Source: Amphritea atlantica (GTDB taxonomy: Bacteria > Pseudomonadota > Gammaproteobacteria > Pseudomonadales > Balneatricaceae). From it: DNA of 64,000 nt. Every line of letters begins with the position of its first letter. Position 1 is the stretch's first letter. Under the pieces are notes generated by a model. It saw nothing but the letters and a program-made list of their open reading frames with translations. It did not search any database and was not told the origin of the DNA. The stretch lies in assembly GCF_900111095.1 (NCBI RefSeq), contig NZ_FOGB01000006.1:34118-98117 (forward strand), read 5' to 3'. Shown piece after piece: positions 56,076-64,000 of the stretch. A program made the position numbers and the translations under genes.

Positions 56076-56106
56076 TTGGCTGTCTGTTATCTGCGCGAAT
56101 AGCTGT

Positions 56107-56541
56107 TTATTTGCGCCCGGGGCCTTCAGGAAAACACGCCAGTTCGCTGCTCGGCTCGAACCAGCAGGCGCGGTAGTCGAAGAATATATTGCGACGCGGC
56201 CGGACTCCCGGATCATCATCCAGCGAGCCTGCCGGAATGGCAATATTGTTGGCACCTTTAACCTCCCAGGGCAGCGATGAACCACAGCGGCTACAGAAGC
56301 ATGATGCATAAAACTGAGCGTCAGGGACTTCATAGCGGGTCACCAGCTCCGCTCCGCTAAGCCAGCTGAACTGCTCTGGTGCGACAAACATGAAGGCACC
56401 GTGAGCACTGCCAGATGCTTTCTGGCAGCGGGAGCAGTGGCAGTATTGAAAGCCCCGGGGGGCGCCGCTGAACTGGTAACTCACGGCACCGCACAGGCAA
56501 CTGCCGTGGATGGTCGGCTCGGTTGTGTCTGTCATACTCAT
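56107..56541 (-). CDS. GFA family zinc protein
   Basis: 144 residues. Zinc-binding cysteines in SCLCGAVSY, YCHCSRCQKASG and CFCSRCGSSLPW match the glutathione-dependent formaldehyde-activating (GFA) fold. Most relatives have no proven activity on formaldehyde. Downstream of mscS on the same strand with about 60 bases between. Confidence 0.88.
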   Translation of the reverse strand: MSMTDTTEPTIHGSCLCGAVSYQFSGAPRGFQYCHCSRCQKASGSAHGAFMFVAPEQFSWLSGAELVTRYEVPDAQFYASCFCSRCGSSLPWEVKGANNIAIPAGSLDDDPGVRPRRNIFFDYRACWFEPSSELACFPEGPGRK

Positions 56542-56599
56542 AGCTGTTCCATTCTGTGATTGTGTTAATTGTTATTATGCTGCAGAGGGGTGTTTATAC

Positions 56600-57451
56600 T
56601 TAGAATAATTTGGGTTCTTCCTCAGGCCGGGGTGTTTTCAGCGTCACCTCCCGTTGTGGGAATGGAATCTCCACTCCGGCCTCTCTGAATGCCTGGTAGA
56701 CTGCGCCGTTGATCTGAAACTGTAACTCGAACTGCTGTTTGGTTGGCACCCAGTAGCGATAGGCAATATTCACGGATGAGTCACCGAAGCTGGCGATACC
56801 CACCTGAGGAGCCGGGTCTTTGACGATTGAGGGATGGTTAAGCAGTTGCTGACGGGTCAGTTCGATCGCTCGGTCGGGGCTGGCGGAGTAACTGATCCCT
56901 ATGGCACCTTCCACAAGGGTGTTTTCGAATGAGTTGATCAGTACTTCGCCGACTATGTGCTTGTTGGGGATAGTGATAATTTCACCATCCTCAGTTGACA
57001 GCTGGGTATAGGCCAGGCGGATCTCTTCAACAACACCGCAGACATCGTTACAGCGGATCGTGTTGCCCACAACAAACGGGCGGGTGAGGATAATGGTAAA
57101 ACCTGCTCCATAGTTGGAGAAAACCCCCTGTAGCGCCAGACCAATACTGAGGGAGACCGCGCCGATAGCGGCGATAAAGGGGGCGACACTGATGCCAAAC
57201 TTGCCCAGACAGATCACGGCAACCATCGCGATCAGCAGCAGTTTAACGGTACTGCTGATGAAATTACTGAGGGTGACGTCAACATTGTGACGCAGGCAAA
57301 CCCTGAGCGTCAGTTTGCCAACCCAGCGGGCGATGATCAGGCCTATGATCAGAATGATAATCGCCCCGATCACCTGAAAGCTGTAGTTAACGAAGAAATC
57401 GATAATCAGGGTATAAAATTGTGTCAGAGTAGCCAGCTCGTCCTTGATCAT
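56600..57451 (-). CDS. mscS: Small-conductance mechanosensitive channel
   Basis: 283 residues, three membrane helices. The pore helix has the AlaGly pattern IGAVSLSIGLALQGVFSNYGAGFTI region, followed by the beta domain (GNTIRCNDVCGVVEEI, IPNKHIVGEVLINS). Opens on osmotic downshock. Relevant for a marine bacterium. A GCCTCTG-CTT-CAGAGGC hairpin lies between it and the DUF523 gene upstream. Confidence 0.93.
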   Translation of the reverse strand: MIKDELATLTQFYTLIIDFFVNYSFQVIGAIIILIIGLIIARWVGKLTLRVCLRHNVDVTLSNFISSTVKLLLIAMVAVICLGKFGISVAPFIAAIGAVSLSIGLALQGVFSNYGAGFTIILTRPFVVGNTIRCNDVCGVVEEIRLAYTQLSTEDGEIITIPNKHIVGEVLINSFENTLVEGAIGISYSASPDRAIELTRQQLLNHPSIVKDPAPQVGIASFGDSSVNIAYRYWVPTKQQFELQFQINGAVYQAFREAGVEIPFPQREVTLKTPRPEEEPKLF

Positions 57452-57472
57452 GGACGGGTCTCCTATATTGGT

Positions 57473-57489
57473 AGCCTCTGCTTCAGAGG
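57473..57489. other. Hairpin between DUF523 gene and mscS
   Basis: GCCTCTG, loop CTT, CAGAGGC: a perfect seven-pair stem without a U-tract on either strand. It may be an mRNA processing or stability element rather than a terminator. Confidence 0.5.
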
Positions 57490-57492
57490 CAA

Positions 57493-58005
57493 CTAGCTGG
57501 CGCGGCGTTGGGTATCGGGCTCGCAGCCATCCAGCAACTCAATAAATTCGATCAACTGATCGAGCTGTCTCTCATTGTAGACCGGAAATCCGTTTCGCAT
57601 AAGTTCATCAGCCGTTGCGCCGGAACCTGCTTTCAGCGTGCCGGTGAAGTTGCCATCGTAAACTTCGAGATTACCGCATGAAGGGCTGCGGGATTTAAGC
57701 AAAGCGCAGCAGCAGCCTTCCCGCTGAGCTATCTCCAGCGTTTTTTCAGCGCCTGAGAGAAACTGTGGAGTGACATCTTCACCATCAGTACTGGTAATTC
57801 GCAGGGGAAATTTATCCTGAATTTCTGCGGCAGCACGTGGGGTTGGAAGTCCGCCTTCCTGTTCCGGGCAGACCGGTATAAGACGTCCTTGCTGCTGTAA
57901 GTGGCGGATGAAATCGTTATCTATCAGGTTGTCTCTGCCGTCGTAACGGACCTTGCAACCTAACAGACACGCACTGATTAGTATTTTATTTTTCTTATTC
58001 ATCAT
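57493..58005 (-). CDS. DUF523 family protein
   Basis: 170 residues. ISACLLGCKVRYDG, VCPEQEGGLPTPR and SRSPSCG are DUF523 signatures with conserved cysteines. Biochemical role uncertain; some relatives are annotated as 2-thiouracil desulfurases. Upstream of mscS on the same strand. Confidence 0.88.
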   Translation of the reverse strand: MMNKKNKILISACLLGCKVRYDGRDNLIDNDFIRHLQQQGRLIPVCPEQEGGLPTPRAAAEIQDKFPLRITSTDGEDVTPQFLSGAEKTLEIAQREGCCCALLKSRSPSCGNLEVYDGNFTGTLKAGSGATADELMRNGFPVYNERQLDQLIEFIELLDGCEPDTQRRAS

Positions 58006-58171
58006 TCAGATTGCGCATTGCTTATGTGTGACAGTGTATGACGGAGCGGATTCTAACAGTTAAAACGCTTATGACAATTAAACTAACGCTTAAAGGTGAC
58101 AATTGTATGATCTGAGGCAGTCTCACCGGTTCAATTCAGAGATTTAAAGCGGATTTTTTTTCAATTTACTG

Positions 58172-58201
58172 TTTACGAATTGGATGTGTTTAGGGTATAT
58201 A
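58172..58201 (+). promoter_or_regulatory. Possible promoter of the acyl-CoA operon
   Basis: TTTACG (58172-58177), an 18-base spacer, TATATA (58196-58201), about 78 bases before the acyl-CoA dehydrogenase ATG. This is a modest match. The rest of the 274-base gap shows no gene. Confidence 0.4.
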
Positions 58202-58279
58202 CTTAGGGGAAATCCCTTATTTGAGCCCTGTTGTGAATATTCAGGGCGGGGCACTGATAGTTAAAACCAGGAATACCCG

Positions 58280-59437
58280 ATGGATCTGAATCTTACCGAA
58301 GAGCAGCAGATGATTCAGGATGCCGCGCGCCGCTTTGCGGAAAGTGAGCTGGCACCTGTTGCTGAGCAGCTGGATCAAACCAAAGATCGAAATATTCTCA
58401 CCGCTCACTGTAAACAACTGGCTGAACTTGGCTTTATGGGGCTGAATATCGATGCTCAATTTGGAGGCACTGACGCGGGAGCGGTGGCTTTCAGTATTGC
58501 CGTAACTGAGATCGCCAGGGCCTGCGCATCAACGGCGGTAACCATGTCGGTAACCAATATGGTTGCTGAGGTGATACAGGTGGTCGGTAGTGAAGAGCAG
58601 AAACAGCATTATCTGCCGAAAATATGCAGTGGCGAATATCTGAGCGGTAGCTTTTGTCTTACTGAAGCCGGGGCTGGATCGGATCCAGCTGCGATGCGCA
58701 CCAAAGCGGTGAAAACCGAGAATGGCTGGGCAATCAGCGGTACTAAACAGTGGATCACCAGTGCTGAATTTGCCGGCGTATATGTGGTCTGGGCAGTGAC
58801 CGATCCTGATGCCCGGAAGGGTAAGGGGATTACCTGCTTTCTGGTGCCTGCCGATGCCGCCGGTATCACTGTCGGTCCGGCAGAGAAAAAGATGGGACAG
58901 CACGGTTCAGCGACCAATGAAGTGCATTTTGATCAGTGCGAAGTACCGGATAGTGCCATTCTGGGCAAACTCAATGATGGCTTTCGCATCGCCGTGGCTG
59001 AACTGGCCGGAGGACGTATTGGTATCGGTTCTCTGGCACTGGGTGTGGGGCTGGCGGCGATGGAGTACGCAATAGCCTATACCAGAGAGCGGCAGCAGTT
59101 TGGTAAGCCGATCGCTGACTTTCAGGGGCTGCAATGGATGATTGCTGACCGGATGACCGAACTTGAAGCCGCCCGGTTACTGCTGATGAGTGCCGCCGAC
59201 CGTAAACAGCGGGGCATGAGTTTTGCCAAAGAGGCCTCCATGGCAAAACTGTTTGCCAGTGAAAAAGCGAATCAGGCCTGTTACACAGCCCTGCAGCTGT
59301 TGGGCGGGTATGGTTACATGCAGGAGTACCCACTGGAGCGAATGAGCCGGGATGTCCGGATCACCTCAATTTATGAGGGCACCAGTGAGATTCAGCGTGT
59401 CATTATCGCCCGTGAAATTCTTCAGGCTGCAGGTTGA
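58280..59437 (+). CDS. Acyl-CoA dehydrogenase
   Basis: 385 residues. FAD-dependent alpha,beta-dehydrogenation of an acyl-CoA. SFCLTEAGAGSDPAAM and WITSAEFAGVYVVWA line the FAD/substrate site; RERQQFGKPIADFQ and LLGGYGYMQEYPLERMSRD are family motifs; the catalytic Glu lies in SIYEGTSEIQR. First gene of the acyl-CoA operon. It overlaps only the longest version of the next gene. Confidence 0.94.
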   Translation: MDLNLTEEQQMIQDAARRFAESELAPVAEQLDQTKDRNILTAHCKQLAELGFMGLNIDAQFGGTDAGAVAFSIAVTEIARACASTAVTMSVTNMVAEVIQVVGSEEQKQHYLPKICSGEYLSGSFCLTEAGAGSDPAAMRTKAVKTENGWAISGTKQWITSAEFAGVYVVWAVTDPDARKGKGITCFLVPADAAGITVGPAEKKMGQHGSATNEVHFDQCEVPDSAILGKLNDGFRIAVAELAGGRIGIGSLALGVGLAAMEYAIAYTRERQQFGKPIADFQGLQWMIADRMTELEAARLLLMSAADRKQRGMSFAKEASMAKLFASEKANQACYTALQLLGGYGYMQEYPLERMSRDVRITSIYEGTSEIQRVIIAREILQAAG

Positions 59438-59444
59438 GATCGGT

Positions 59445-60584
59445 TTGAAAACGCCATTGAAAGGTCTGAAGGTGCTTGACCTGTCAACGCTGTTGCCGGG
59501 GCCCTATGCCAGTATGTTACTGGCGGATCTGGGCGCTGATATTCTGCGGGTTGAGTCAGCATCGCGACATGATCTGGTGCGCGGTATGCCGCCACAGATT
59601 GATGGTCAGTCAGCAGCCTTCGGTTATCTTAACCGGGGTAAACAGTCGCTGGCGCTGAACCTTAAACACCCCGAAGCTGTGAAAGTAATAAGTGAGTTGG
59701 TGGGCGAATACGATATTCTCATCGAACAGTTTCGCCCTGGGGTGATGGCGCGGCTGGGGCTGGATTATGAAACCCTCAGACAGGTCAATCCGCAACTGAT
59801 CTATTGCTCCATTACCGGCTATGGTCAGACGGGACCTTATCGCGACCGGGCAGGTCACGATATTAACTATCTGGCGTTGTCAGGGGCTGCCAGCCATATG
59901 GGACGCAAATCTCAGGGGCCCGCTCCGATGGGGTTGCAGGTGGCAGATGTCGCTGCCGGCTCACACCCCGCGGTGATTTCGATACTGGCCGCGGTGATCG
60001 GTCGTCAGAGCAGTGGAGAGGGATGTTATCTGGATATCTCTATGGCTGACAATACCCTGGCGTTACAGGCGCTGATGGTGCCCGCTGCGCTGAATGGCGG
60101 TAAAGACCCGGAACCGGAAGGTAACTTTCTCAACGGTGCTGGCGTCTATGACTACTATCGCACCGCCGATGATCGCTACATATCGGTCGGCAGTCTCGAA
60201 CCTCAGTTTCGTCAGCGGCTGGCACAGGCGATGAATATCCAGGATAACCCACCTTTGGAAGAGCGCCAGTTCAAGACGCTGTTGCAACAGAAATTTATTC
60301 ATCGTGATCTCAACAGCTGGTGCGAGCAACTGGCGGCACTGGATATCTGCGTGGAGCCGGTGTTAACCGTTTCTGAAGCGGCACAGCACCCCCAGTTTAT
60401 TGCCCGGCAGATGATTGTCACCCGAGATAATGGCGAGCGGCAGCTCGGCTCGGCTTTAGGGTTTGAGCGTCAACCGATCAGATCGGCGCCCCGGTGTGGT
60501 GAACAGGCAGAACAGATAATGATACAGCTGGGATATAGCCCGGGCGAAATTGAAACCCTCAGAGAGAGCGGTTTGTTTGATTAG
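59445..60584 (+). CDS. CaiB/BaiF class III CoA-transferase or alpha-methylacyl-CoA racemase
   Basis: About 379 residues from a TTG at 59445 (MKTPLKGLKVLDLSTLLPGPY); the longer frame reads through the end of the dehydrogenase and is rejected. LLADLGADILRVE, LNLKHPEAVK, YCSITGYGQTGPYRDRAGHDINYLALSG are family signatures, and the Asp in GHDINY is the catalytic candidate. AMACR-like racemases have this GHD...Y pattern, so racemisation of branched acyl-CoAs is as likely as CoA transfer. Confidence 0.88.
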   Translation: MKTPLKGLKVLDLSTLLPGPYASMLLADLGADILRVESASRHDLVRGMPPQIDGQSAAFGYLNRGKQSLALNLKHPEAVKVISELVGEYDILIEQFRPGVMARLGLDYETLRQVNPQLIYCSITGYGQTGPYRDRAGHDINYLALSGAASHMGRKSQGPAPMGLQVADVAAGSHPAVISILAAVIGRQSSGEGCYLDISMADNTLALQALMVPAALNGGKDPEPEGNFLNGAGVYDYYRTADDRYISVGSLEPQFRQRLAQAMNIQDNPPLEERQFKTLLQQKFIHRDLNSWCEQLAALDICVEPVLTVSEAAQHPQFIARQMIVTRDNGERQLGSALGFERQPIRSAPRCGEQAEQIMIQLGYSPGEIETLRESGLFD

Positions 60585-60688
60585 ACAGAAATGATTTCAG
60601 AGTGCAAATAAAGGGAAGAACCTGCGACATGAGGTCGGTTGTACTACACCTCCGCAGGGCCTTAATAAACATAATAACGAGGCAGATA

Positions 60689-62344
60689 ATGACTATTGCT
60701 AACTATCAGGAATTCTACGATTCCTTTACTCCGTCCATGATTGAAGCACAGCTGATCGGTGATCTGAAACAGGGATTTAATGTCTGTGAAGAGATCTGTG
60801 ATCGCTGGGCAGAAGACCCGTCCCGGGTGGCGCTAAACTACGAAGGGGCCAGTCGGCCCGCCTCCAGTCATACCTTCGCTGAGCTTCAGCGAAGGGCTGC
60901 ACAGTTTGCTAATCTGCTGGCGTCCAGAGGGATAGGCAAGGGTGATCGGGTAGCCTGCCTTATGCCAAGAACACCTGAACTACTGGTCGTTGTATTAGGC
61001 GTCCTGCGGGCCGGAGCCGTTTATCAGCCGCTGTTTACCGCCTTTGGCAGTGGCGCGATAGAGTACCGTGTCAGCCAGGCAGACACCAAGCTGTTAGTGA
61101 CTGATCCCGATAATATTGGCAAGCTTGATGCGGTTAATGGCTGTCCACCGATTCTGCTGTTCAATCGTGATGGCGCAGAGGCAAAGTATGCTGAACTTGC
61201 CGACTTTGAAACTGAGCTTAACGAGCAGGAATCTGTTTTTGAACCTGTGCGAATTGGCGCTGATGATCCATTTTTGCAGATGTTTACCTCGGGTACTGTG
61301 GGCAAAGCCAAAGGGGTGGCCGTGCCTGCCCGGGCGCTGTTGTCGTTTTATGTCTATATGCGTTATGCCATCGGCCTGCATCCTGAAGACCGTTACTGGA
61401 ATGTAGCCGATCCGGGTTGGGCCTACGGCTTGTACTATGCGGTCGTCGGTCCTTTATTGCTGGGCAACACCACCCACTTCAATGAAAACGCCTTCACGCC
61501 GGAAACCACTTACGCCATGCTGCGTAAATACAGAATAACCAATCTTGCGGCGGCACCAACGGCGTACCGTCTGTTGATGGCAAACGATAGTCTGCTGACC
61601 GCCGATGACCGTTTTGAGCTGCGCCTGGCCAGCAGTGCCGGCGAACCGCTTAACCCGGAAGTTATCGGCTGGGTGGAGCGGCGTCTGGGTTGTCCGGTGA
61701 TGGATCATTATGGTCAGACTGAAACCGGCATGACCGCCTGCAACCACCATGATCTTGAACAGCGGATTGTGAGAGTGGGCTCAATGGGCTTCTCTATGCC
61801 GGGGCATCGGGTGGTTGCGCTGGATAATGATCTGAATGAGCTGGGCGAGGGGCAGATCGGTGAGCTGGCGGTGGATATGGAGAAGTCTCCGCTGTTCTTC
61901 TTTCCGGGATACACCTGGGGAGAGAAAAATCCATTCCGGGGCAAATACTATCTCACCGGTGATGTTGTCATCAGCCACGGCGATGGCAGTTACTCTTTCA
62001 ATGGCCGGGATGACGATATCATCACTACGGCGGGCTACCGTGTCGGGCCTTCGGATGTCGAGAGCACCCTGCTGGAGCATGAGGCTGTTGCTGAAAGTGG
62101 CGTGATCGGTAAACCGGATCAGGAGCGGGGCGCGATTATCAAAGCCTATGTGGTGCTCAAATCACAGTATGATCCCAGTGATGAGCTGGCCACAGAGTTA
62201 AAGAACCATGTTCGCAGTCGCTTATCGACCCACGCGTTCCCGCGGGAGATCGAATTTATGGCGGAACTGCCAAAAACGCCAAGCGGCAAGATTCAGCGGT
62301 TTATTCTGCGCAACCGGGCCAAAGATGAAGCGGATGGTTTATAA
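60689..62344 (+). CDS. AMP-forming acyl-CoA synthetase
   Basis: 551 residues. ATP-binding loop TSGTVGKAKGVAVP (with a Val in place of the usual Thr/Gly), YGQTETGM, TGDVVISHGDGSYSFNGRDDDII and the C-terminal PKTPSGKIQRF with the adenylation lysine. ATG at 60689 is six bases after GAGG; a longer frame from 60602 lacks support. Resembles short or medium/aromatic acyl-CoA ligases; substrate unknown. It activates the acid that the other operon enzymes then process. Confidence 0.93.
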   Translation: MTIANYQEFYDSFTPSMIEAQLIGDLKQGFNVCEEICDRWAEDPSRVALNYEGASRPASSHTFAELQRRAAQFANLLASRGIGKGDRVACLMPRTPELLVVVLGVLRAGAVYQPLFTAFGSGAIEYRVSQADTKLLVTDPDNIGKLDAVNGCPPILLFNRDGAEAKYAELADFETELNEQESVFEPVRIGADDPFLQMFTSGTVGKAKGVAVPARALLSFYVYMRYAIGLHPEDRYWNVADPGWAYGLYYAVVGPLLLGNTTHFNENAFTPETTYAMLRKYRITNLAAAPTAYRLLMANDSLLTADDRFELRLASSAGEPLNPEVIGWVERRLGCPVMDHYGQTETGMTACNHHDLEQRIVRVGSMGFSMPGHRVVALDNDLNELGEGQIGELAVDMEKSPLFFFPGYTWGEKNPFRGKYYLTGDVVISHGDGSYSFNGRDDDIITTAGYRVGPSDVESTLLEHEAVAESGVIGKPDQERGAIIKAYVVLKSQYDPSDELATELKNHVRSRLSTHAFPREIEFMAELPKTPSGKIQRFILRNRAKDEADGL

Positions 62345-62346
62345 CA

Positions 62347-62820
62347 ATGACGGTTGAGCGTCACGCTCTGCCGACGGAGTACCGGGTAAGAAACCCGGGC
62401 TTTGCGGCGGAGGTAGAGCGGGTCTTTTACCAGGCGCCCTTTGTCAGGGAACTCGGCTTTAAACTGGTGAGTTTTGAAGCGGGGCGCTGTGAAACTGAAC
62501 TGCTACTGCAGGAAAAACATCTGCAGCAGGACGGCTATGTACATGCCGGGGTGCAAGCAACTCTGGCGGATCACTCCGCCGGTACAGCCGGGGCAACGTT
62601 ACTGGCGGCGGGCCAGATTGTGCTGACCGCTGAGTTTAAAATAAACCTGTTACGGGCCGCCAGGGGAGAACGATTAAGCTGCCGCGCCTGGGTATTGAAG
62701 CCCGGGGGCAGTCTGATCATCGCAGAATCTGAAATATACTCTCACGCGGGCGAACGGGCAGAGCTGGTATCAAAAGCCACTGTGACGCTGGCGGTAGTGG
62801 AGACTGCGAAACAAACATAA
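62347..62820 (+). CDS. PaaI-type hotdog thioesterase 1
   Basis: 157 residues. HLQQDGYVHAGVQATLADHSAGTAG is the PaaI/YbgC-like active-site helix region, with the catalytic Asp in LADHSAG. Begins two bases after the synthetase stop, so translation is coupled. Hydrolyses or proof-reads acyl-CoA esters of the pathway. Confidence 0.88.
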   Translation: MTVERHALPTEYRVRNPGFAAEVERVFYQAPFVRELGFKLVSFEAGRCETELLLQEKHLQQDGYVHAGVQATLADHSAGTAGATLLAAGQIVLTAEFKINLLRAARGERLSCRAWVLKPGGSLIIAESEIYSHAGERAELVSKATVTLAVVETAKQT

Positions 62821-62847
62821 AACAATAATAACAAGGGGATTTTTTCT

Positions 62848-63267
62848 ATGCCGGTAATGACCATTGAGCAGATGAACCGCTTTCTGGCTGAGCACTTTCC
62901 TCAGGGTGAAAAGTTTGGTGTGCTAACCGGGTTGGGGGATAGCTGGGCGGAGATGAAACTGCCGGTGGCTGATGATCATCTGCGTCCCGGTGGCACGGTG
63001 TCCGGCCCCTCGATGATGGCGCTGGCAGATGTCTGTATGTATGCCGCACTGCTGGGGCAGATCGGTCCTGTGGCACTGGCAGTCACCACCAATCTGAATA
63101 TCAATTTCATGAGCAAACCTGAGGCCGGTCGCGATCTTCTGGCCCGTTGTAGCCTGATGAAGGTCGGTAAACGACTGGCGGTAGGTGAGGTGTGGATTCG
63201 CTCTGAAGGTTGCGACGAGTTAGTCGCCCATACCACGCTGACCTACTCCATACCTGCGGAGCGTTGA
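62848..63267 (+). CDS. PaaI-type hotdog thioesterase 2
   Basis: 139 residues. DDHLRPGGTVSGPSMMALADVCMYAAL and TTNLNINFMSKPE are hotdog thioesterase features, with the Asp in LADVCM the catalytic candidate. It is only distantly similar to the preceding thioesterase, so it is not a simple recent duplicate. AAGGGG before the ATG. Confidence 0.88.
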   Translation: MPVMTIEQMNRFLAEHFPQGEKFGVLTGLGDSWAEMKLPVADDHLRPGGTVSGPSMMALADVCMYAALLGQIGPVALAVTTNLNINFMSKPEAGRDLLARCSLMKVGKRLAVGEVWIRSEGCDELVAHTTLTYSIPAER

Positions 63268-63269
63268 TC

Positions 63270-64000
63270 ATGGATGAGATCCGATGGCAGGAACGGCTGC
63301 TGACCCTCAATGATGGAACCGAGATCTTTGCCCTGCATGGCCAGCATCACCATAACGAAGGCTGGGACAGGCCTACACTGGTGCTGTTGCATGAGGCGCT
63401 GGGCCATATCGATATGTGGAAGGATTTTCCGCAGCAGCTGGCCGATGAAACCGGTCTCGATATTTTTGTTTATGAACGTCGGGGTTATGGTCGTTCATCA
63501 CCGATTACGCTCCCCCGGCCAGATGACTATCTTGAGCAGGAGGGGCGGGATTGGCTTAAACCGGTGCTGGATGCTGCCGGACTGGATCAGGTGGTGCTGG
63601 TGGGACACAGTGACGGCGGATCCATTGCACTGATAGGTGCGGCTTGTCTGCAGGACAGGGTGGTCGCCATTATCACTGAAGCGGCCCATATCCGTATCGA
63701 CCCGCTCACGACGGCGGGCATCCATGAAGCCGTTGAACTGTACAACAGTACCGATCTGCCGACGCGGTTAGCCCGTTATCATGGTGATCGCACCGATCTG
63801 CTGTTTCGCGCCTGGCATGAAACCTGGCTACGGCCGCGGTTCAAGCCACTGGATCTGACCGGCTGGCTGAAAGAGATTCACTGCCCGGCGCTGATTATGC
63901 AGGGAGAGGATGATCAATACGGCGAACGGTCGCAAGTGGAAGATATTGTCAGTGGTATAGGGGAGAGCGCCGAAGCGCTGTTTCTGCCGAACTGCGGCCA
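63270..64000 (+). CDS. Alpha/beta hydrolase (partial, runs off the right edge)
   Basis: ATG at 63270, three bases after the previous stop; the frame stays open to the window end (about 243 codons). LVLLHEALGHIDMW is the oxyanion-hole region, VYERRGYGRSS follows, and LVGHSDGGSIAL holds the nucleophile Ser. QGEDDQYG near the end would position the catalytic Asp; the His lies beyond the edge. Probable ester or lactone hydrolase ending or continuing the acyl-CoA operon. Confidence 0.9.
   Translation, partial: MDEIRWQERLLTLNDGTEIFALHGQHHHNEGWDRPTLVLLHEALGHIDMWKDFPQQLADETGLDIFVYERRGYGRSSPITLPRPDDYLEQEGRDWLKPVLDAAGLDQVVLVGHSDGGSIALIGAACLQDRVVAIITEAAHIRIDPLTTAGIHEAVELYNSTDLPTRLARYHGDRTDLLFRAWHETWLRPRFKPLDLTGWLKEIHCPALIMQGEDDQYGERSQVEDIVSGIGESAEALFLPNCG

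Overview
The window looks like chromosome of a marine gammaproteobacterium, most likely of the Oceanospirillales type (Amphritea, Neptuniibacter or Marinobacterium-like). The signs are the gltA | sdhCDAB-sucAB-lpd-sucCD gene order, the pyrD-rmf-rlmL block, and a purN-purM-DUF2066-perM-hda ... wrbA-arsC-yihY-acyP ... proS block that resembles, from memory, the Pseudomonas arrangement. GC content is moderate, and NhaA, RMF, HlyU-family and DUF3087 proteins fit the same group. The genus is inference. No rRNA, tRNA, insertion sequence, prophage or CRISPR array was seen.

Layout. 0-5 kb: riboflavin synthase, a TIGR01777 epimerase, an orphan BatD, DUF2835 and pyrD. 5-10 kb: rmf, the fused 23S rRNA methyltransferase rlmKL, and an ammonium transporter behind a sigma-54-like promoter. 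10-23.5 kb: the TCA cluster, with gltA divergent from sdhCDAB, then sucAB-lpd and sucCD. Structured leaders lie before sdhC and sucA. 23.5-27 kb: an accessory-looking group of three lipoproteins (one a surface-anchored trypsin-like protease), a secreted protein and an HlyU-family protein. 27-34.5 kb: MOSC, AraC, LysE, MerR, nhaA, a Rap1a-like secreted protein, the DEAD-box helicase deaD and DUF3047. 34.5-34.74 kb: a probable small RNA gene. 34.9-41 kb: an alkyltransferase-like protein, a K+ channel, Imm22-like, YfcL, DUF3108, purN and purM, then DUF2066 and perM. 41-54 kb: hda, a tiny RRM-like protein, rRNA or tRNA modification genes, tcdA, a PAS-GGDEF protein, a fused cysteine desulfurase-SufE, wrbA, arsC, yihY, acyP, a lytic transglycosylase, an IsdG-like monooxygenase, a PhnD-like protein and proS. 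54-58 kb: a lipoprotein, DUF3087, GFA, mscS and DUF523. 58-64 kb: a compact acyl-CoA catabolic operon (dehydrogenase, class III CoA-transferase or racemase, acyl-CoA synthetase, two hotdog thioesterases, alpha/beta hydrolase) running off the right edge.

Most of the window is housekeeping. The less expected items are mostly RNA and repeat structure: (1) a sucA leader whose CCCCTG segment can pair either with an upstream CAGGGG or with the Shine-Dalgarno region; (2) a roughly 225-nt candidate sRNA with two copies of a C-rich TTCCCCTT motif; (3) a dispersed mini-repeat whose flanks and GAA loop are constant while the stem changes; (4) an internal, strongly supported start inside a MerR gene; (5) a CsdA-CsdE fusion near tcdA; and (6) the lipoprotein/protease cluster after sucD. 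Start codons were moved from the longest frame wherever a ribosome binding site or family alignment argued for it.
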